Source of the DNA: Legionellaceae bacterium UBA2794
Lineage (GTDB): Bacteria > Pseudomonadota > Gammaproteobacteria > Legionellales > Legionellaceae
Reading direction: 5' to 3'
DNA: 7,010 nucleotides
Assembly (NCBI GenBank): GCA_002352055.1
Contig: DEHS01000094.1
Location: 87,754 to 94,763, forward strand
Part shown: piece by piece, positions 1-6,208 of the stretch
Numbering within the stretch: position 1 is the stretch's first letter
How the letters are laid out: each line of letters opens with the position of its first letter
Program-made: the position numbers and the translations under genes
Notes under the pieces: generated by a model
Told to the model about the DNA's origin: nothing
Databases searched by the model: none
What the model saw: the letters and a program-made list of their open reading frames with translations, nothing else

Positions 1-2
1 AC

Positions 3-155
3 CCCTTCCTTCAATTAAGACCGAATTATATGCTAATTAGAAACAAAATCGCTCAAAATAAATTGGTGATATACTTTATTCTGGCGGGCTGTAATATTCT
101 ATATTTATACCGTTTAGCCATGAAGTATACAGGAAAACATACTTCTATAAAATAA
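3..155 (+). CDS. C-terminal fragment of an unidentified, probably membrane-anchored protein
   Basis: One + strand frame is open from the window edge to a TAA at 153-155, giving 50 residues; the other two + frames stop within 40 bases. The visible tail contains a hydrophobic stretch (LVIYFILAGCNILYLY) flanked by lysines and arginines and ends in a basic, polar tail (YTGKHTSIK). That pattern fits the last membrane-spanning or membrane-associated helix of a larger protein with its C-terminus in the cytoplasm. The start and most of the gene lie outside the window, so no family can be named. It runs in the same direction as the methyltransferase 208 bases downstream, but the gap makes co-transcription uncertain. 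It could still be a chance open frame. Confidence 0.5.
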   Translation, partial: PFLQLRPNYMLIRNKIAQNKLVIYFILAGCNILYLYRLAMKYTGKHTSIK

Positions 156-170
156 GTTTGCTTTGGTAAT

Positions 171-186
171 TAAGGAGGAATCCTTA
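171..186. repeat. Small perfect dyad in the 156-363 intergenic gap
   Basis: TAAGGA (171-176) and TCCTTA (181-186) form a six-base inverted repeat around a GGAA loop, just after the partial upstream gene. It might be a weak 3' end structure or an operator. No T-run follows, so it is not a convincing terminator. The AGGAGG inside it looks like a ribosome binding site but has no suitably spaced start codon. I recognise nothing else in the 156-363 gap apart from a TATACT hexamer at 330-335 that lacks a -35 partner. Confidence 0.25.
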
Positions 187-363
187 GATACTCTTTGTCA
201 ATACACCCCTTATATTTATTGATATTCCTGTCCTATTCCACCTATTACAATCAGAGGAATAGCCACTAATTTATTCGTTTAAGCGAAATTTTCCTAAAAG
301 AGCAGTCGCCAATTCCCCATATTTAGGGATATACTTGATAAATAAAACGAACAGGAATGTTGC

Positions 364-1182
364 ATGTCCTTGAAGGCCATGTATAACCAAATCGCTGAAT
401 GCCATAATCCAGCTAATCGCTTTGGGGCGATTAGCCAGAGTCATACTATTGCTATCGAACAAATGAAGAAATTTTATTTGGGTTTAAAGCCTCAATATAA
501 AATTCTTGATTTAGGGGTGGGTAATGGCGCTTTTCTACAAAAACTTCATAAAGAGATGCCATTGGCCGAATTTACCGGCATTGACGTATCCTCTGAAATG
601 TTAAAAAGAGCTGAGCAGGCACTACCACTAAAAACAATTGAAGGGAGTGCGGTTGAAGCAGACCGTTTTTTGCCACCCCACAGTCAGGATTTGGTGCTGG
701 CTCATTTTATAAATGCCTACATTCCTATCAGTACTTTATTTGATGAAGCTCGGCTTTTAACCCGCGCAAATGGCCATTTCTCCTTGATTACCACTACCTA
801 TGATTCTTTTCCTGTAGCGCAGCAACAATTAGCCGAATTTATTGCTCAAGATTCCATATTAGGCAGTGTGGTAGGCCACTATTATAAGTCTATAGTAAAA
901 AATACTACCGTGGCTGCAAATCAGGACGAATTGTTGTTAGCCTTTAAACAACATCAATTTGAGGTAATTGCCCACAAGCGGCTTGAAATCCCCATTACTT
1001 TGAATAACATTGATGAACTGGCACTTTTTGGAATTGAGGGAACCTGGTTTCTCAATACTATATCCATTCGTATGCTTCCCAAATATTTTTTAATTCAAAG
1101 GCTTAAACGGCTTTTTAGTAAAATTTTCACCTTTCCTTATCATGATACGCATATTATCGATATTGTTCTTGCGAAAAAATGA
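364..1182 (+). CDS. Class I SAM-dependent methyltransferase, substrate unknown
   Basis: This is a 272-residue soluble protein with a Rossmann-type methyltransferase domain. Motif I is LDLGVGNG at residues 48-55, the glycine-rich SAM-binding loop. The acidic end of strand beta2 is GIDVS at 72-76, with D74 placed to bind the SAM ribose. A motif IV-like strand, QDLVLAHFINAYI, follows at 108-120. The first 35 residues form a helical cap. The last 120 or so residues, with a basic patch near 245-258 (LIQRLKRLFSK), are not recognisable and probably determine the acceptor. ATG 364 is chosen because AGGAA (353-357) lies six bases upstream; the in-frame ATG at 379 has no well-placed ribosome site. No pathway gene adjoins it, so small molecule, lipid and quinone-type acceptors all remain possible. 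The enzyme class is secure; the reaction is not. Confidence 0.85.
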   Translation: MSLKAMYNQIAECHNPANRFGAISQSHTIAIEQMKKFYLGLKPQYKILDLGVGNGAFLQKLHKEMPLAEFTGIDVSSEMLKRAEQALPLKTIEGSAVEADRFLPPHSQDLVLAHFINAYIPISTLFDEARLLTRANGHFSLITTTYDSFPVAQQQLAEFIAQDSILGSVVGHYYKSIVKNTTVAANQDELLLAFKQHQFEVIAHKRLEIPITLNNIDELALFGIEGTWFLNTISIRMLPKYFLIQRLKRLFSKIFTFPYHDTHIIDIVLAKK

Positions 1183-1246
1183 TTTTATAGACCATAAATA
1201 TGTTCACGATTTATTCAAATACAGGTTCACTTTAATTACAATAAAA

Positions 1247-1276
1247 TTGCCCGTATTAGACGAAGTCATATACGGG
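1247..1276 (+). repeat. REP-like palindrome, forward copy
   Basis: CCCGTAT (1250-1256) pairs with ATACGGG (1270-1276), and inside it GAC (1259-1261) pairs with GTC (1265-1267) around a GAA loop, separated by a 2x2 mismatch. The 19-base segment 1249-1267 matches the reverse complement of 1302-1320 at 18 of 19 positions, so this and the next palindrome are inverted copies of one element. The bases before the palindrome are ATTG-like rather than GTAG, so this is the more diverged copy. It lies between convergent genes. Confidence 0.7.
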
Positions 1277-1290
1277 ATAATATAGAACAT

Positions 1291-1323
1291 CCCTGTATTA
1301 CGACTTCGTCTAATACAGGCTAC
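1291..1323 (-). repeat. REP-like palindrome with GTAG tetranucleotide, inverted copy
   Basis: CCTGTATTA (1292-1300) pairs with TAATACAGG (1311-1319), and GAC (1302-1304) pairs with GTC (1308-1310) over a TTC loop, with C1301 bulged. This gives 12 paired bases with one bulge. Read on the minus strand the element begins GTAG (complement of 1320-1323) directly before the stem, the layout of bacterial REP sequences mobilised by RAYT (TnpA-REP) transposases. With the forward copy 14 bases away it forms a BIME-like head-to-head pair. No RAYT gene is in the window. The strong stem could also act as a 3' end barrier for the genes converging on it. Confidence 0.75.
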
Positions 1324-1349
1324 ACCCGAATTAATCTAATCCATCGTAT

Positions 1350-1372
1350 CCGTATAAGACCAAGCCTGTAAT
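1350..1372 (+). repeat. Probable decayed third REP copy
   Basis: Bases 1350-1366 match the forward REP core (1251-1267) at 14 of 17 positions in the same orientation, and TGTAAT follows where the intact elements carry GTAAT. The outer stem is not preserved, so it would be a dead copy, ending 11 bases before the lipA stop codon. The match was found by eye and could be chance, but its position beside two intact copies favours common origin. Confidence 0.4.
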
Positions 1373-1383
1373 TGCATCGCGGA

Positions 1384-2382
1384 TCACGCGATAGATCCTG
1401 GTAGCCCAAGATTATCCTTCTTAAATATTCGATCTGCGCGGTAACTGGAGCGAACCAAAGGACCTGATGCCACTTCAAAAAAACCCTTTTCCAAACCAAT
1501 AGTTCTTAATTGGTTAAAGGTTTCAGGGGTGACATATCGCTCAATGGGTAAGTGATTTTTTGTAGGTTGAAGATATTGACCCAAGGTTAGAATATCTACT
1601 TGATGGGCTCGTAAATCATCCATTGTCTGGATAATTTCCTCATCGGTTTCCCCTAACCCCAGCATTAAACTGGTTTTGGTTAATACCTCCGGCCGGTATT
1701 TTTTGGCGTAAGCCAAAACATTTAATGTCTGCTGATAACCTGCCCTATTATCCCGAACGGGATGAGTGAGCCGCGCAACCGTTTCCACATTCTGGGCAAA
1801 TACATCCACTCCACTATCCAATAGTAAAGCGACATCTTTTTCCACACCTTGAAAATCTGGAGTCAGGGCTTCTATTTTAGTGTGTGGAGAGGCTTTTTTA
1901 ATCGCTTTAATTGTCTTTGCGTAGTGCGCCGCACCACCATCAGGTAAATCATCTCGATTCACCGATGTGAGCACTACATAATCAAGATTCATTAAACTTA
2001 CGGTGCGTGCGGTATTTTCAGGTTCTTCCAAATCAAGCCAACCGCGAGGATTACCTGTATCAACAGCACAAAAACGACAGGCACGAGTACATATAGCTCC
2101 CATTAACATAATGGTTGCAGTGCCATGAGACCAGCATTCAGCAATATTAGGACATTTAGCTTCTTCGCAAACCGTAGCCAGTCGATGTTTTTGAACTTGT
2201 TCTTTAACCTTGTTATATACGGGGGTTGTATGATTTACGATTCGAAGCCATTTTGGCTTAGGCAGACGTTCATGGATCATGTCTGTAGATTTAACACCAT
2301 CTTTAATTGCTGTTACACCCTGAGAGTTTTTATATTTCTGCCCACTTTCGATTACAACGGGAATATCAATCATTTTACTCAT
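1384..2382 (-). CDS. lipA: Lipoyl synthase (radical SAM, two 4Fe-4S clusters)
   Basis: LipA inserts two sulfur atoms at C6 and C8 of protein-bound octanoyl groups, making the lipoyl cofactor of pyruvate and 2-oxoglutarate dehydrogenases and the glycine cleavage system. Every family landmark is present. The auxiliary cluster cysteines are C72, C77 and C83 (CX4CX5C). The radical SAM cluster cysteines are C98, C102 and C105 (CX3CX2C, CTRACRFC). The C-terminal RSSY at 311-314 supplies the unusual serine ligand of the auxiliary cluster. Length (332 residues) is close to the E. coli enzyme at about 321. ATG 2380-2382 is preceded by AGG at -10 to -8; the in-frame ATG at 2371-2373 is a weaker alternative. 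lipB, its usual partner, is not adjacent. The gene lies 88 bases after the diguanylate cyclase on the same strand and ends next to the REP cluster. Confidence 0.97.
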   Translation of the reverse strand: MSKMIDIPVVIESGQKYKNSQGVTAIKDGVKSTDMIHERLPKPKWLRIVNHTTPVYNKVKEQVQKHRLATVCEEAKCPNIAECWSHGTATIMLMGAICTRACRFCAVDTGNPRGWLDLEEPENTARTVSLMNLDYVVLTSVNRDDLPDGGAAHYAKTIKAIKKASPHTKIEALTPDFQGVEKDVALLLDSGVDVFAQNVETVARLTHPVRDNRAGYQQTLNVLAYAKKYRPEVLTKTSLMLGLGETDEEIIQTMDDLRAHQVDILTLGQYLQPTKNHLPIERYVTPETFNQLRTIGLEKGFFEVASGPLVRSSYRADRIFKKDNLGLPGSIA

Positions 2383-2388
2383 GGTATC

Positions 2389-2427
2389 GCCTGAAAAATA
2401 ATATAGAAGGATGATCCCAAATCAGGC
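2389..2427 (-). promoter_or_regulatory. Dyad overlapping the lipA ribosome binding site
   Basis: TCAGGC (2422-2427) and GCCTGA (2389-2394), written on the + strand, are complementary six-base arms. In lipA mRNA the 3' arm contains the AGG used as the Shine-Dalgarno sequence, so pairing would hide it. The loop is 27 bases, so the structure is weak and may be fortuitous. Confidence 0.25.
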
Positions 2428-2443
2428 TTAGGAGATCAAGTTA

Positions 2444-2449
2444 ATTATA
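2444..2449 (-). promoter_or_regulatory. Possible -10 box for lipA
   Basis: A perfect TATAAT on the minus strand lies about 60 bases before the lipA ATG, in the gap after the diguanylate cyclase stop. There is no good -35 at 16-18 bases (GAATTT at 17). A separate lipA promoter is plausible but, in AT-rich DNA, far from certain; read-through from upstream is the alternative. Confidence 0.3.
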
Positions 2450-2470
2450 ATGAACGAACTTTAAATAAAT

Positions 2471-4015
2471 TCATAAATATTCAATACGATTTCGTCCTGC
2501 ATTTTTTGCCTTATACATTGCATTATCAGCCCTCACAAACACTGACTCCATATCATCTCCTTTCACCACCGTAGTAAGGCCAAAGGATACTGTTACTTCC
2601 ACTTTATTATCGCGATAGAAAAACTGACACTCTTCTACCATTTTTCGTAATTTTTCGATTAATATACAAGCAGATTGAGAGGATGTTTGCTCAAAAATAA
2701 ACACAAACTCTTCCCCACCTACTCGAGCAATAAAATCCACATTTCGAATAGAGGATTTAAAAATTGACGCGACTTTTTTTAAAACCTTATCCCCAGCTAA
2801 ATGACCAAAAGTATCGTTAATATGTTTAAAATGATCAATATCACAAACTGCTAAAGAGAGTGCTTTGCCATGTTTTTTCCAACGCTGTAACGTATCAAAA
2901 ATATGCTCCTCATAGGATTCCCGATTTGGTAAACCGGTCAGGCTGTCATGATTGATTTTATATTTTTGAAATGACAGTAAATTTTTGATTTCTTCTGCAT
3001 TTTGCTCTGACTCAGACAATTTCGCTTGAAGTTTAACCACCTGCTTTTCGTATTCTATTTGTCTGTTTTGCTCATTAAAATGATATTCTTTAATTCGCTC
3101 ACCAATCATTTTAAGATTTTGATTTATCTTGGCAGACAACTCTTCAATAGTTTTAGAGGTGTCCAAATGATTTTTAATTTGATTTAAGTTATCCTGAATA
3201 CCATGTTCTAATTGCCGACTTTCTTCAGTAGCCTGAGTTCGTGTATCAGAAGAGGATTTTAAAAAAACTTCAAAATCTTGTAATTGATGTGTAAGCTGCT
3301 CAAGGAATCCTTTAAATCGATTTTGCTCTACATTAAATGCGTCAACAACCAATTCCGTCAACCCATCAATTATTTTACTTAAATCCTCACCATTTAACTG
3401 TTTGTCCAGGCTGTTTTTAATATATTCTTTTTTGGCATCTAAATCCTGAGGGATAGAGAGATGGTTCAGTAATTGTTGTAAACTATCATTAACCTTAGTG
3501 CTAATACCTGTAGGCTCTTTATTGGATGTATTCAGTTTGATTATTTTCCCGAGCTCGTCGATCTCTCCGGTAACCGATGAGATACATTGACTTAGAACTT
3601 CATTAAATTGTACCAGGATGATGTGGCTCTCCGGATCACCAGCCATCATTTTTTGCAGTTTACTTATGGCTTTTTTATCTTGAGGTTTGGATGCTAATCG
3701 ACTGATTGAATCAGTCCCTTGACGGATTAGATCAGAAAGCACCCGGCCATGCTCCGTCTTTTTCTTATGTGTTTCTATAATGACTTCTGCCAAATAATTC
3801 ACTTTTTTTTCAAAAGCTACCGCATCAAATTCTGCATCTAGCTCATCGCGTAATTGAAAGAAATTTTCGTCTTGTGCGTGATTTATGCCGGGAGAAATGA
3901 TGAGCTGATGAATGGCGTTTTTCAATCCATTAATTTGCAATTGCATTTTGTCGCATTTTAATTCATAACCACTGATGGTATTTAAAATCTTTTTCTTAAG
4001 TTCCTGATCAATCAT
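2471..4015 (-). CDS. Soluble diguanylate cyclase, GGDEF domain with long helical N-terminus
   Basis: Residues about 350-514 form a complete GGDEF domain that makes c-di-GMP from two GTP. It opens with HDSLTGLPNR (356-365), carries the metal and nucleotide motif CDIDHFKHIND (391-401) and the active-site GGEEF (433-437). It ends with the usual SFGLT (477-481) and ADNAMYKAKNAGRNR (496-510). The inhibitory RxxD is present as R424-N-V-D427, six residues before the GG, so product inhibition is expected. The first 350 residues have no membrane helix or signal peptide; they are mostly helical, with a likely coiled coil at about 260-350 leading into the catalytic domain. Residues 31-81 and 175-225 look like a diverged repeat. 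ATG 4013-4015 is preceded by AAGGA at -12 to -8. The gene begins 28 bases after the CDGSH gene and is probably co-transcribed with it. Cyclase activity is well supported; the input signal is unknown. Confidence 0.93.
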   Translation of the reverse strand: MIDQELKKKILNTISGYELKCDKMQLQINGLKNAIHQLIISPGINHAQDENFFQLRDELDAEFDAVAFEKKVNYLAEVIIETHKKKTEHGRVLSDLIRQGTDSISRLASKPQDKKAISKLQKMMAGDPESHIILVQFNEVLSQCISSVTGEIDELGKIIKLNTSNKEPTGISTKVNDSLQQLLNHLSIPQDLDAKKEYIKNSLDKQLNGEDLSKIIDGLTELVVDAFNVEQNRFKGFLEQLTHQLQDFEVFLKSSSDTRTQATEESRQLEHGIQDNLNQIKNHLDTSKTIEELSAKINQNLKMIGERIKEYHFNEQNRQIEYEKQVVKLQAKLSESEQNAEEIKNLLSFQKYKINHDSLTGLPNRESYEEHIFDTLQRWKKHGKALSLAVCDIDHFKHINDTFGHLAGDKVLKKVASIFKSSIRNVDFIARVGGEEFVFIFEQTSSQSACILIEKLRKMVEECQFFYRDNKVEVTVSFGLTTVVKGDDMESVFVRADNAMYKAKNAGRNRIEYL

Positions 4016-4043
4016 TGCGACATCCTTTCACCATTTATTGACA

Positions 4044-4313
4044 TTACCTGTTTTTGAGATATTCACACAACAATTTTGCATGCGACCCATCACACCAGGG
4101 AGGATTCTTTGTTTGCTTGCAATTACAAAAACACACATCTTCCGTTAATTCAGCATAATAAGGGATTGCCTTGCTGCCGCAAATATCTTTATCACAAAGA
4201 GGAGGAGTGGTGCTTTGTCCACAACCACACCATTTGTAATGCTTACCCTGCTCTACCTCCATAACTATTGGAAGCAAATGGCTGTAACTTGAGGCCTCAT
4301 CATCCATAACCAT
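4044..4313 (-). CDS. Small CDGSH iron-sulfur protein with one intact and one altered motif
   Basis: This is an 89-residue cytosolic protein, numbered here from ATG 4311-4313. The second motif is a textbook CDGSH site: C63, C65, T68, P72, C74, D75 and H78, three Cys plus one His for a 2Fe-2S cluster. The first motif keeps C29, C31, S34, P38, C40 and D41, but the histidine position is I44, followed at once by C45. That cluster is therefore either lost or held by four cysteines. Bacterial tandem CDGSH proteins are thought to handle electrons or clusters; their exact role is unsettled. An in-frame TTG at 4314-4316 and an ATG at 4305-4307 are other possible starts; none has a strong ribosome site (GGA lies four bases before ATG 4313). 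The diguanylate cyclase follows after 28 bases, which suggests an operon. Confidence 0.9.
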   Translation of the reverse strand: MVMDDEASSYSHLLPIVMEVEQGKHYKWCGCGQSTTPPLCDKDICGSKAIPYYAELTEDVCFCNCKQTKNPPWCDGSHAKLLCEYLKNR

Positions 4314-4345
4314 CAATCCACACTTAATTATCTCTAATTGAGTGT

Positions 4346-4351
4346 ATTATA
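4346..4351 (-). promoter_or_regulatory. Possible -10 box for the CDGSH-cyclase pair
   Basis: A perfect TATAAT on the minus strand lies 33 bases before the CDGSH ATG, in the 63-base gap after the membrane protein gene. No clear -35 is visible: GGTTAT at 17 bases and TTATTG at 15 are both poor. If real, it would start a two-gene transcript; otherwise the pair may be read from the membrane protein gene upstream. Confidence 0.35.
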
Positions 4352-4376
4352 TAAATCAAAATAGTCCAATAACCTT

Positions 4377-5552
4377 TCACTCATGAGATAAATAAAGTGT
4401 TTTTCTCAATATAATACCTAACACCAGCAAAATAAGAGTCAGCGTTAAAGACAACAGTAGATTAGCGAGCACGTATGGATAAATTATTAAAATAAATCCA
4501 ATAGCAATTAGGATTAATAAAGCACTCATCTTCAGCGTTATTTCCAATTGAGCAAACCAGTTTATTTTTTTAAGCAAACTATAAAGAATGAGCGTTAATA
4601 GCAAAGGAATAAGGTACATGATTTGATAAACCAATTGAAACACCGCTCTCATTTGATTCGTAACATTTTGATTATATAACCACTGCTGAACAATGTAAGA
4701 CCAATTCATGACGCAGGTTTGCTGGTAGGTTTGAATCATTAGTGCAAGTGAAAAAAACCATAAAATAAACAGTTCATTTTTGGAATCATTCCGATAATTC
4801 TGTTTCACCAGGTAGAGGGTAAATAAACCGGCTAATAACGCAGGGAGTCTTAACCAGCGTAGGCTCTCAAAAAAAATACCGGCATAAACCTGTTGCAGAT
4901 AATGAATAACACCTACTCCGAAAATAAAAATAAGACCACCAATAATTTGCTTACGAGTTGATGTATGAATGATCAGTAAGGAAAAAAAAGCTGCGAGACA
5001 GAATAAAGCGCAAGGATTAAGAGCATCCATTAACGCCATTTGAGTGAGATAACGCGCTGCAGAGGGATGCTCAACCATTCCTGAATCAAATAAATTAGCG
5101 TTACCCCACCGCCTTAATACTGAAACTGTCGACTCAGTTAATTGATTTTTTTTTTCGATTTTTTCTTTGCAATAACTGAGCCCACGTAACAGGTCTTTAC
5201 CAGTGGTTTCGGCAGAAGCAAATCCGGTCCAGCGAGAGTTACAAAAGAATGTAGAAGGTACAGCAAAGTCATCCATCTTCTGTGCGGTTAATAATTGATT
5301 AAAAAGAATTAATGCATTCTTGTCTTTATCAATGAAATAAAGCTCTACTTTAATCCAGGGAGTAGTTGGTTCGATCTGTTTAAAAAAAGCATCAGCTTTG
5401 TGACAATGCGGGCAGGTAGTAGACAAAAATAATAATACGTTAAGTACCGTTTTATTATTTGCACTACTGGAATACCAGGATGGGGATGCATTCGCCCAAA
5501 TGCTAGTATTAAAGATAAGAATTAAAAATAAAAATCTAAATGCTGAACGCAT
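4377..5552 (-). CDS. Secreted thioredoxin domain fused to a CcdA/DsbD-like membrane domain
   Basis: This is a 391-residue protein, numbered from ATG 5550-5552. A signal peptide spans residues 1 to about 22 (MRSAFR, hydrophobic core, then WANA as the likely cleavage site). A thioredoxin-fold domain follows: beta strand LNVLLFLSTT, active site CPHC at 47-50, and a cis-proline region AVPSTFF with P99. C104 and C128 are extra cysteines. From about residue 168 there are six or seven membrane helices. The first carries N179-P180-C181 and C185; C280 sits at the end of the fourth. Paired intramembrane cysteines in the first and fourth helices are the signature of CcdA/DsbD thiol transporters, so the protein probably passes electrons across the inner membrane to its own periplasmic CPHC domain. 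A GTG at 5562-5564 could extend it by four residues, but it would lie within about five bases of the start predicted from the TATAAT at 5575-5580, and the ATG gives a better signal peptide. The substrate is unknown. Confidence 0.8.
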   Translation of the reverse strand: MRSAFRFLFLILIFNTSIWANASPSWYSSSANNKTVLNVLLFLSTTCPHCHKADAFFKQIEPTTPWIKVELYFIDKDKNALILFNQLLTAQKMDDFAVPSTFFCNSRWTGFASAETTGKDLLRGLSYCKEKIEKKNQLTESTVSVLRRWGNANLFDSGMVEHPSAARYLTQMALMDALNPCALFCLAAFFSLLIIHTSTRKQIIGGLIFIFGVGVIHYLQQVYAGIFFESLRWLRLPALLAGLFTLYLVKQNYRNDSKNELFILWFFSLALMIQTYQQTCVMNWSYIVQQWLYNQNVTNQMRAVFQLVYQIMYLIPLLLTLILYSLLKKINWFAQLEITLKMSALLILIAIGFILIIYPYVLANLLLSLTLTLILLVLGIILRKTLYLSHE

Positions 5553-5574
5553 GTGATCATTCACTAAGGTGAAA

Positions 5575-5580
5575 ATTATA
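5575..5580 (-). promoter_or_regulatory. Possible -10 box for the thioredoxin-membrane fusion gene
   Basis: A perfect TATAAT on the minus strand lies 22 bases upstream of ATG 5552, which predicts a leader of roughly 15 bases. There is no recognisable -35 at 16-18 bases. If used, it argues against the upstream GTG start, because transcription would begin almost on top of that codon. Confidence 0.35.
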
Positions 5581-5679
5581 CTATATCACCCTGATTTGAA
5601 TTTGCGAACTCGTTTGTATTTAAAGACACGCTTAAAATTAAATCGTAAAAAAGAGAATATGTGGCGAGATTGTTATAAA

Positions 5680-5712
5680 CCCTCATATTCCTCTGGTAAA
5701 GGAACATGAGGG
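5680..5712 (-). terminator. Hairpin, probable terminator of the CBS gene
   Basis: CCCTCAT (5680-5686) pairs with ATGAGGG (5706-5712), and TTCC (5688-5691) with GGAA (5701-5704), giving 11 base pairs with one A/C mismatch and a nine-base loop. It starts 21 bases after the CBS stop codon. On the minus strand only a short TTTATAA follows, so intrinsic termination may be partial. The flanking genes run the same way, so the stem would separate the CBS transcript from the fusion gene. Confidence 0.5.
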
Positions 5713-5733
5713 GGTTGTCTAAATATACAGACA

Positions 5734-6168
5734 TCAATTATGAATATAATTTTCCAAATGTTCGATCACTCGAGTTTTATCATCAAGAATATGATTAAGT
5801 AAATCACCGATTGATAAAATAGCGACATACTCCTCGTTCTCACGAATTAAAATGTGCCTTCTTTTTGAGTCTGTAATAACCTGCATTGCTTTTTCAACTA
5901 CGTCATGTGGGCTTAATATACTGATTTTTTTATATGCAATTTCGGAAGCTTTGGTTGTGTTCAAATCCTTAGCAGCATCTAAGCATCCACGAACAATATC
6001 TCGTTCACTCACGATTCCAACCAGTTGATGATCATCATCCATAATAACTAAAGCGCCAATATCATGATTAACCATTAAATCAATGCATTTTTTTACAGAA
6101 TCATCAGGGTGAATGTAAATAATCTTACGGGGTTTCTCGGGTAACACGCTATGAATTAAGTGAGCCAT
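5734..6168 (-). CDS. Stand-alone CBS-pair protein
   Basis: This is a 144-residue soluble protein made only of two CBS domains, which fold into a Bateman module that binds adenine nucleotides or related ligands. Numbered from ATG 6166-6168, CBS1 covers about 15-65 and contains the typical IGALVIMD (37-44) and GIVSERDIV (51-59). CBS2 covers about 78-130 and contains KRRHILI (102-108) and VAILSIGDLL (115-124). It ends with the short helix LENYI seen in many such proteins. No catalytic domain is fused, so it probably senses ligand or energy state and acts on a partner. The ATG at 6166-6168 is preferred because GGAGAG lies five bases before it. The ATG at 6178-6180 (AGG at -8) would add MESD and cannot be excluded. 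A hairpin follows the gene. Confidence 0.9.
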   Translation of the reverse strand: MAHLIHSVLPEKPRKIIYIHPDDSVKKCIDLMVNHDIGALVIMDDDHQLVGIVSERDIVRGCLDAAKDLNTTKASEIAYKKISILSPHDVVEKAMQVITDSKRRHILIRENEEYVAILSIGDLLNHILDDKTRVIEHLENYIHN

Positions 6169-6191
6169 ATCACTCTCCATGAGGACCTATT

Positions 6192-6208
6192 AGTATTTCA
6201 TGAATACT
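6192..6208. promoter_or_regulatory. Operator-like dyad before the CBS gene
   Basis: AGTATT (6192-6197) and AATACT (6203-6208) are perfect six-base inverted arms around TCATG, 23 bases before the preferred CBS start. A second dyad, AGCAC (6219-6223) and GTGCT (6233-6237), lies just upstream. Either could be a repressor site or an mRNA stem. No factor is recognised. Confidence 0.3.

Noticed and set aside
195..269. TTG-initiated 24-codon frame after the AGGAGG at 172-177
   Set aside because: The spacing of 17 bases is too long, and the peptide has no recognisable feature.
271..462. 63-residue minus-strand open frame
   Set aside because: It overlaps the methyltransferase start on the opposite strand and shows no domain or supporting ribosome site.
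1249..1320. CRISPR array or riboswitch in the repeat region
   Set aside because: The copies are inverted rather than regularly spaced direct repeats, and they lie at gene 3' ends, which fits REP elements better.
2125..2394. 89-residue + strand open frame
   Set aside because: It lies antisense within lipA, whose family motifs are unmistakable.
4076..4264. 62-residue + strand open frame
   Set aside because: It is antisense to the CDGSH gene; its His and Cys content only mirrors the opposite strand.
4314..4316. TTG as start of the CDGSH gene
   Set aside because: An ATG follows immediately, and TTG has no better ribosome site.
5562..5564. GTG as start of the thioredoxin-membrane fusion
   Set aside because: It would sit almost at the predicted transcription start, and it adds an acidic residue before the signal peptide.
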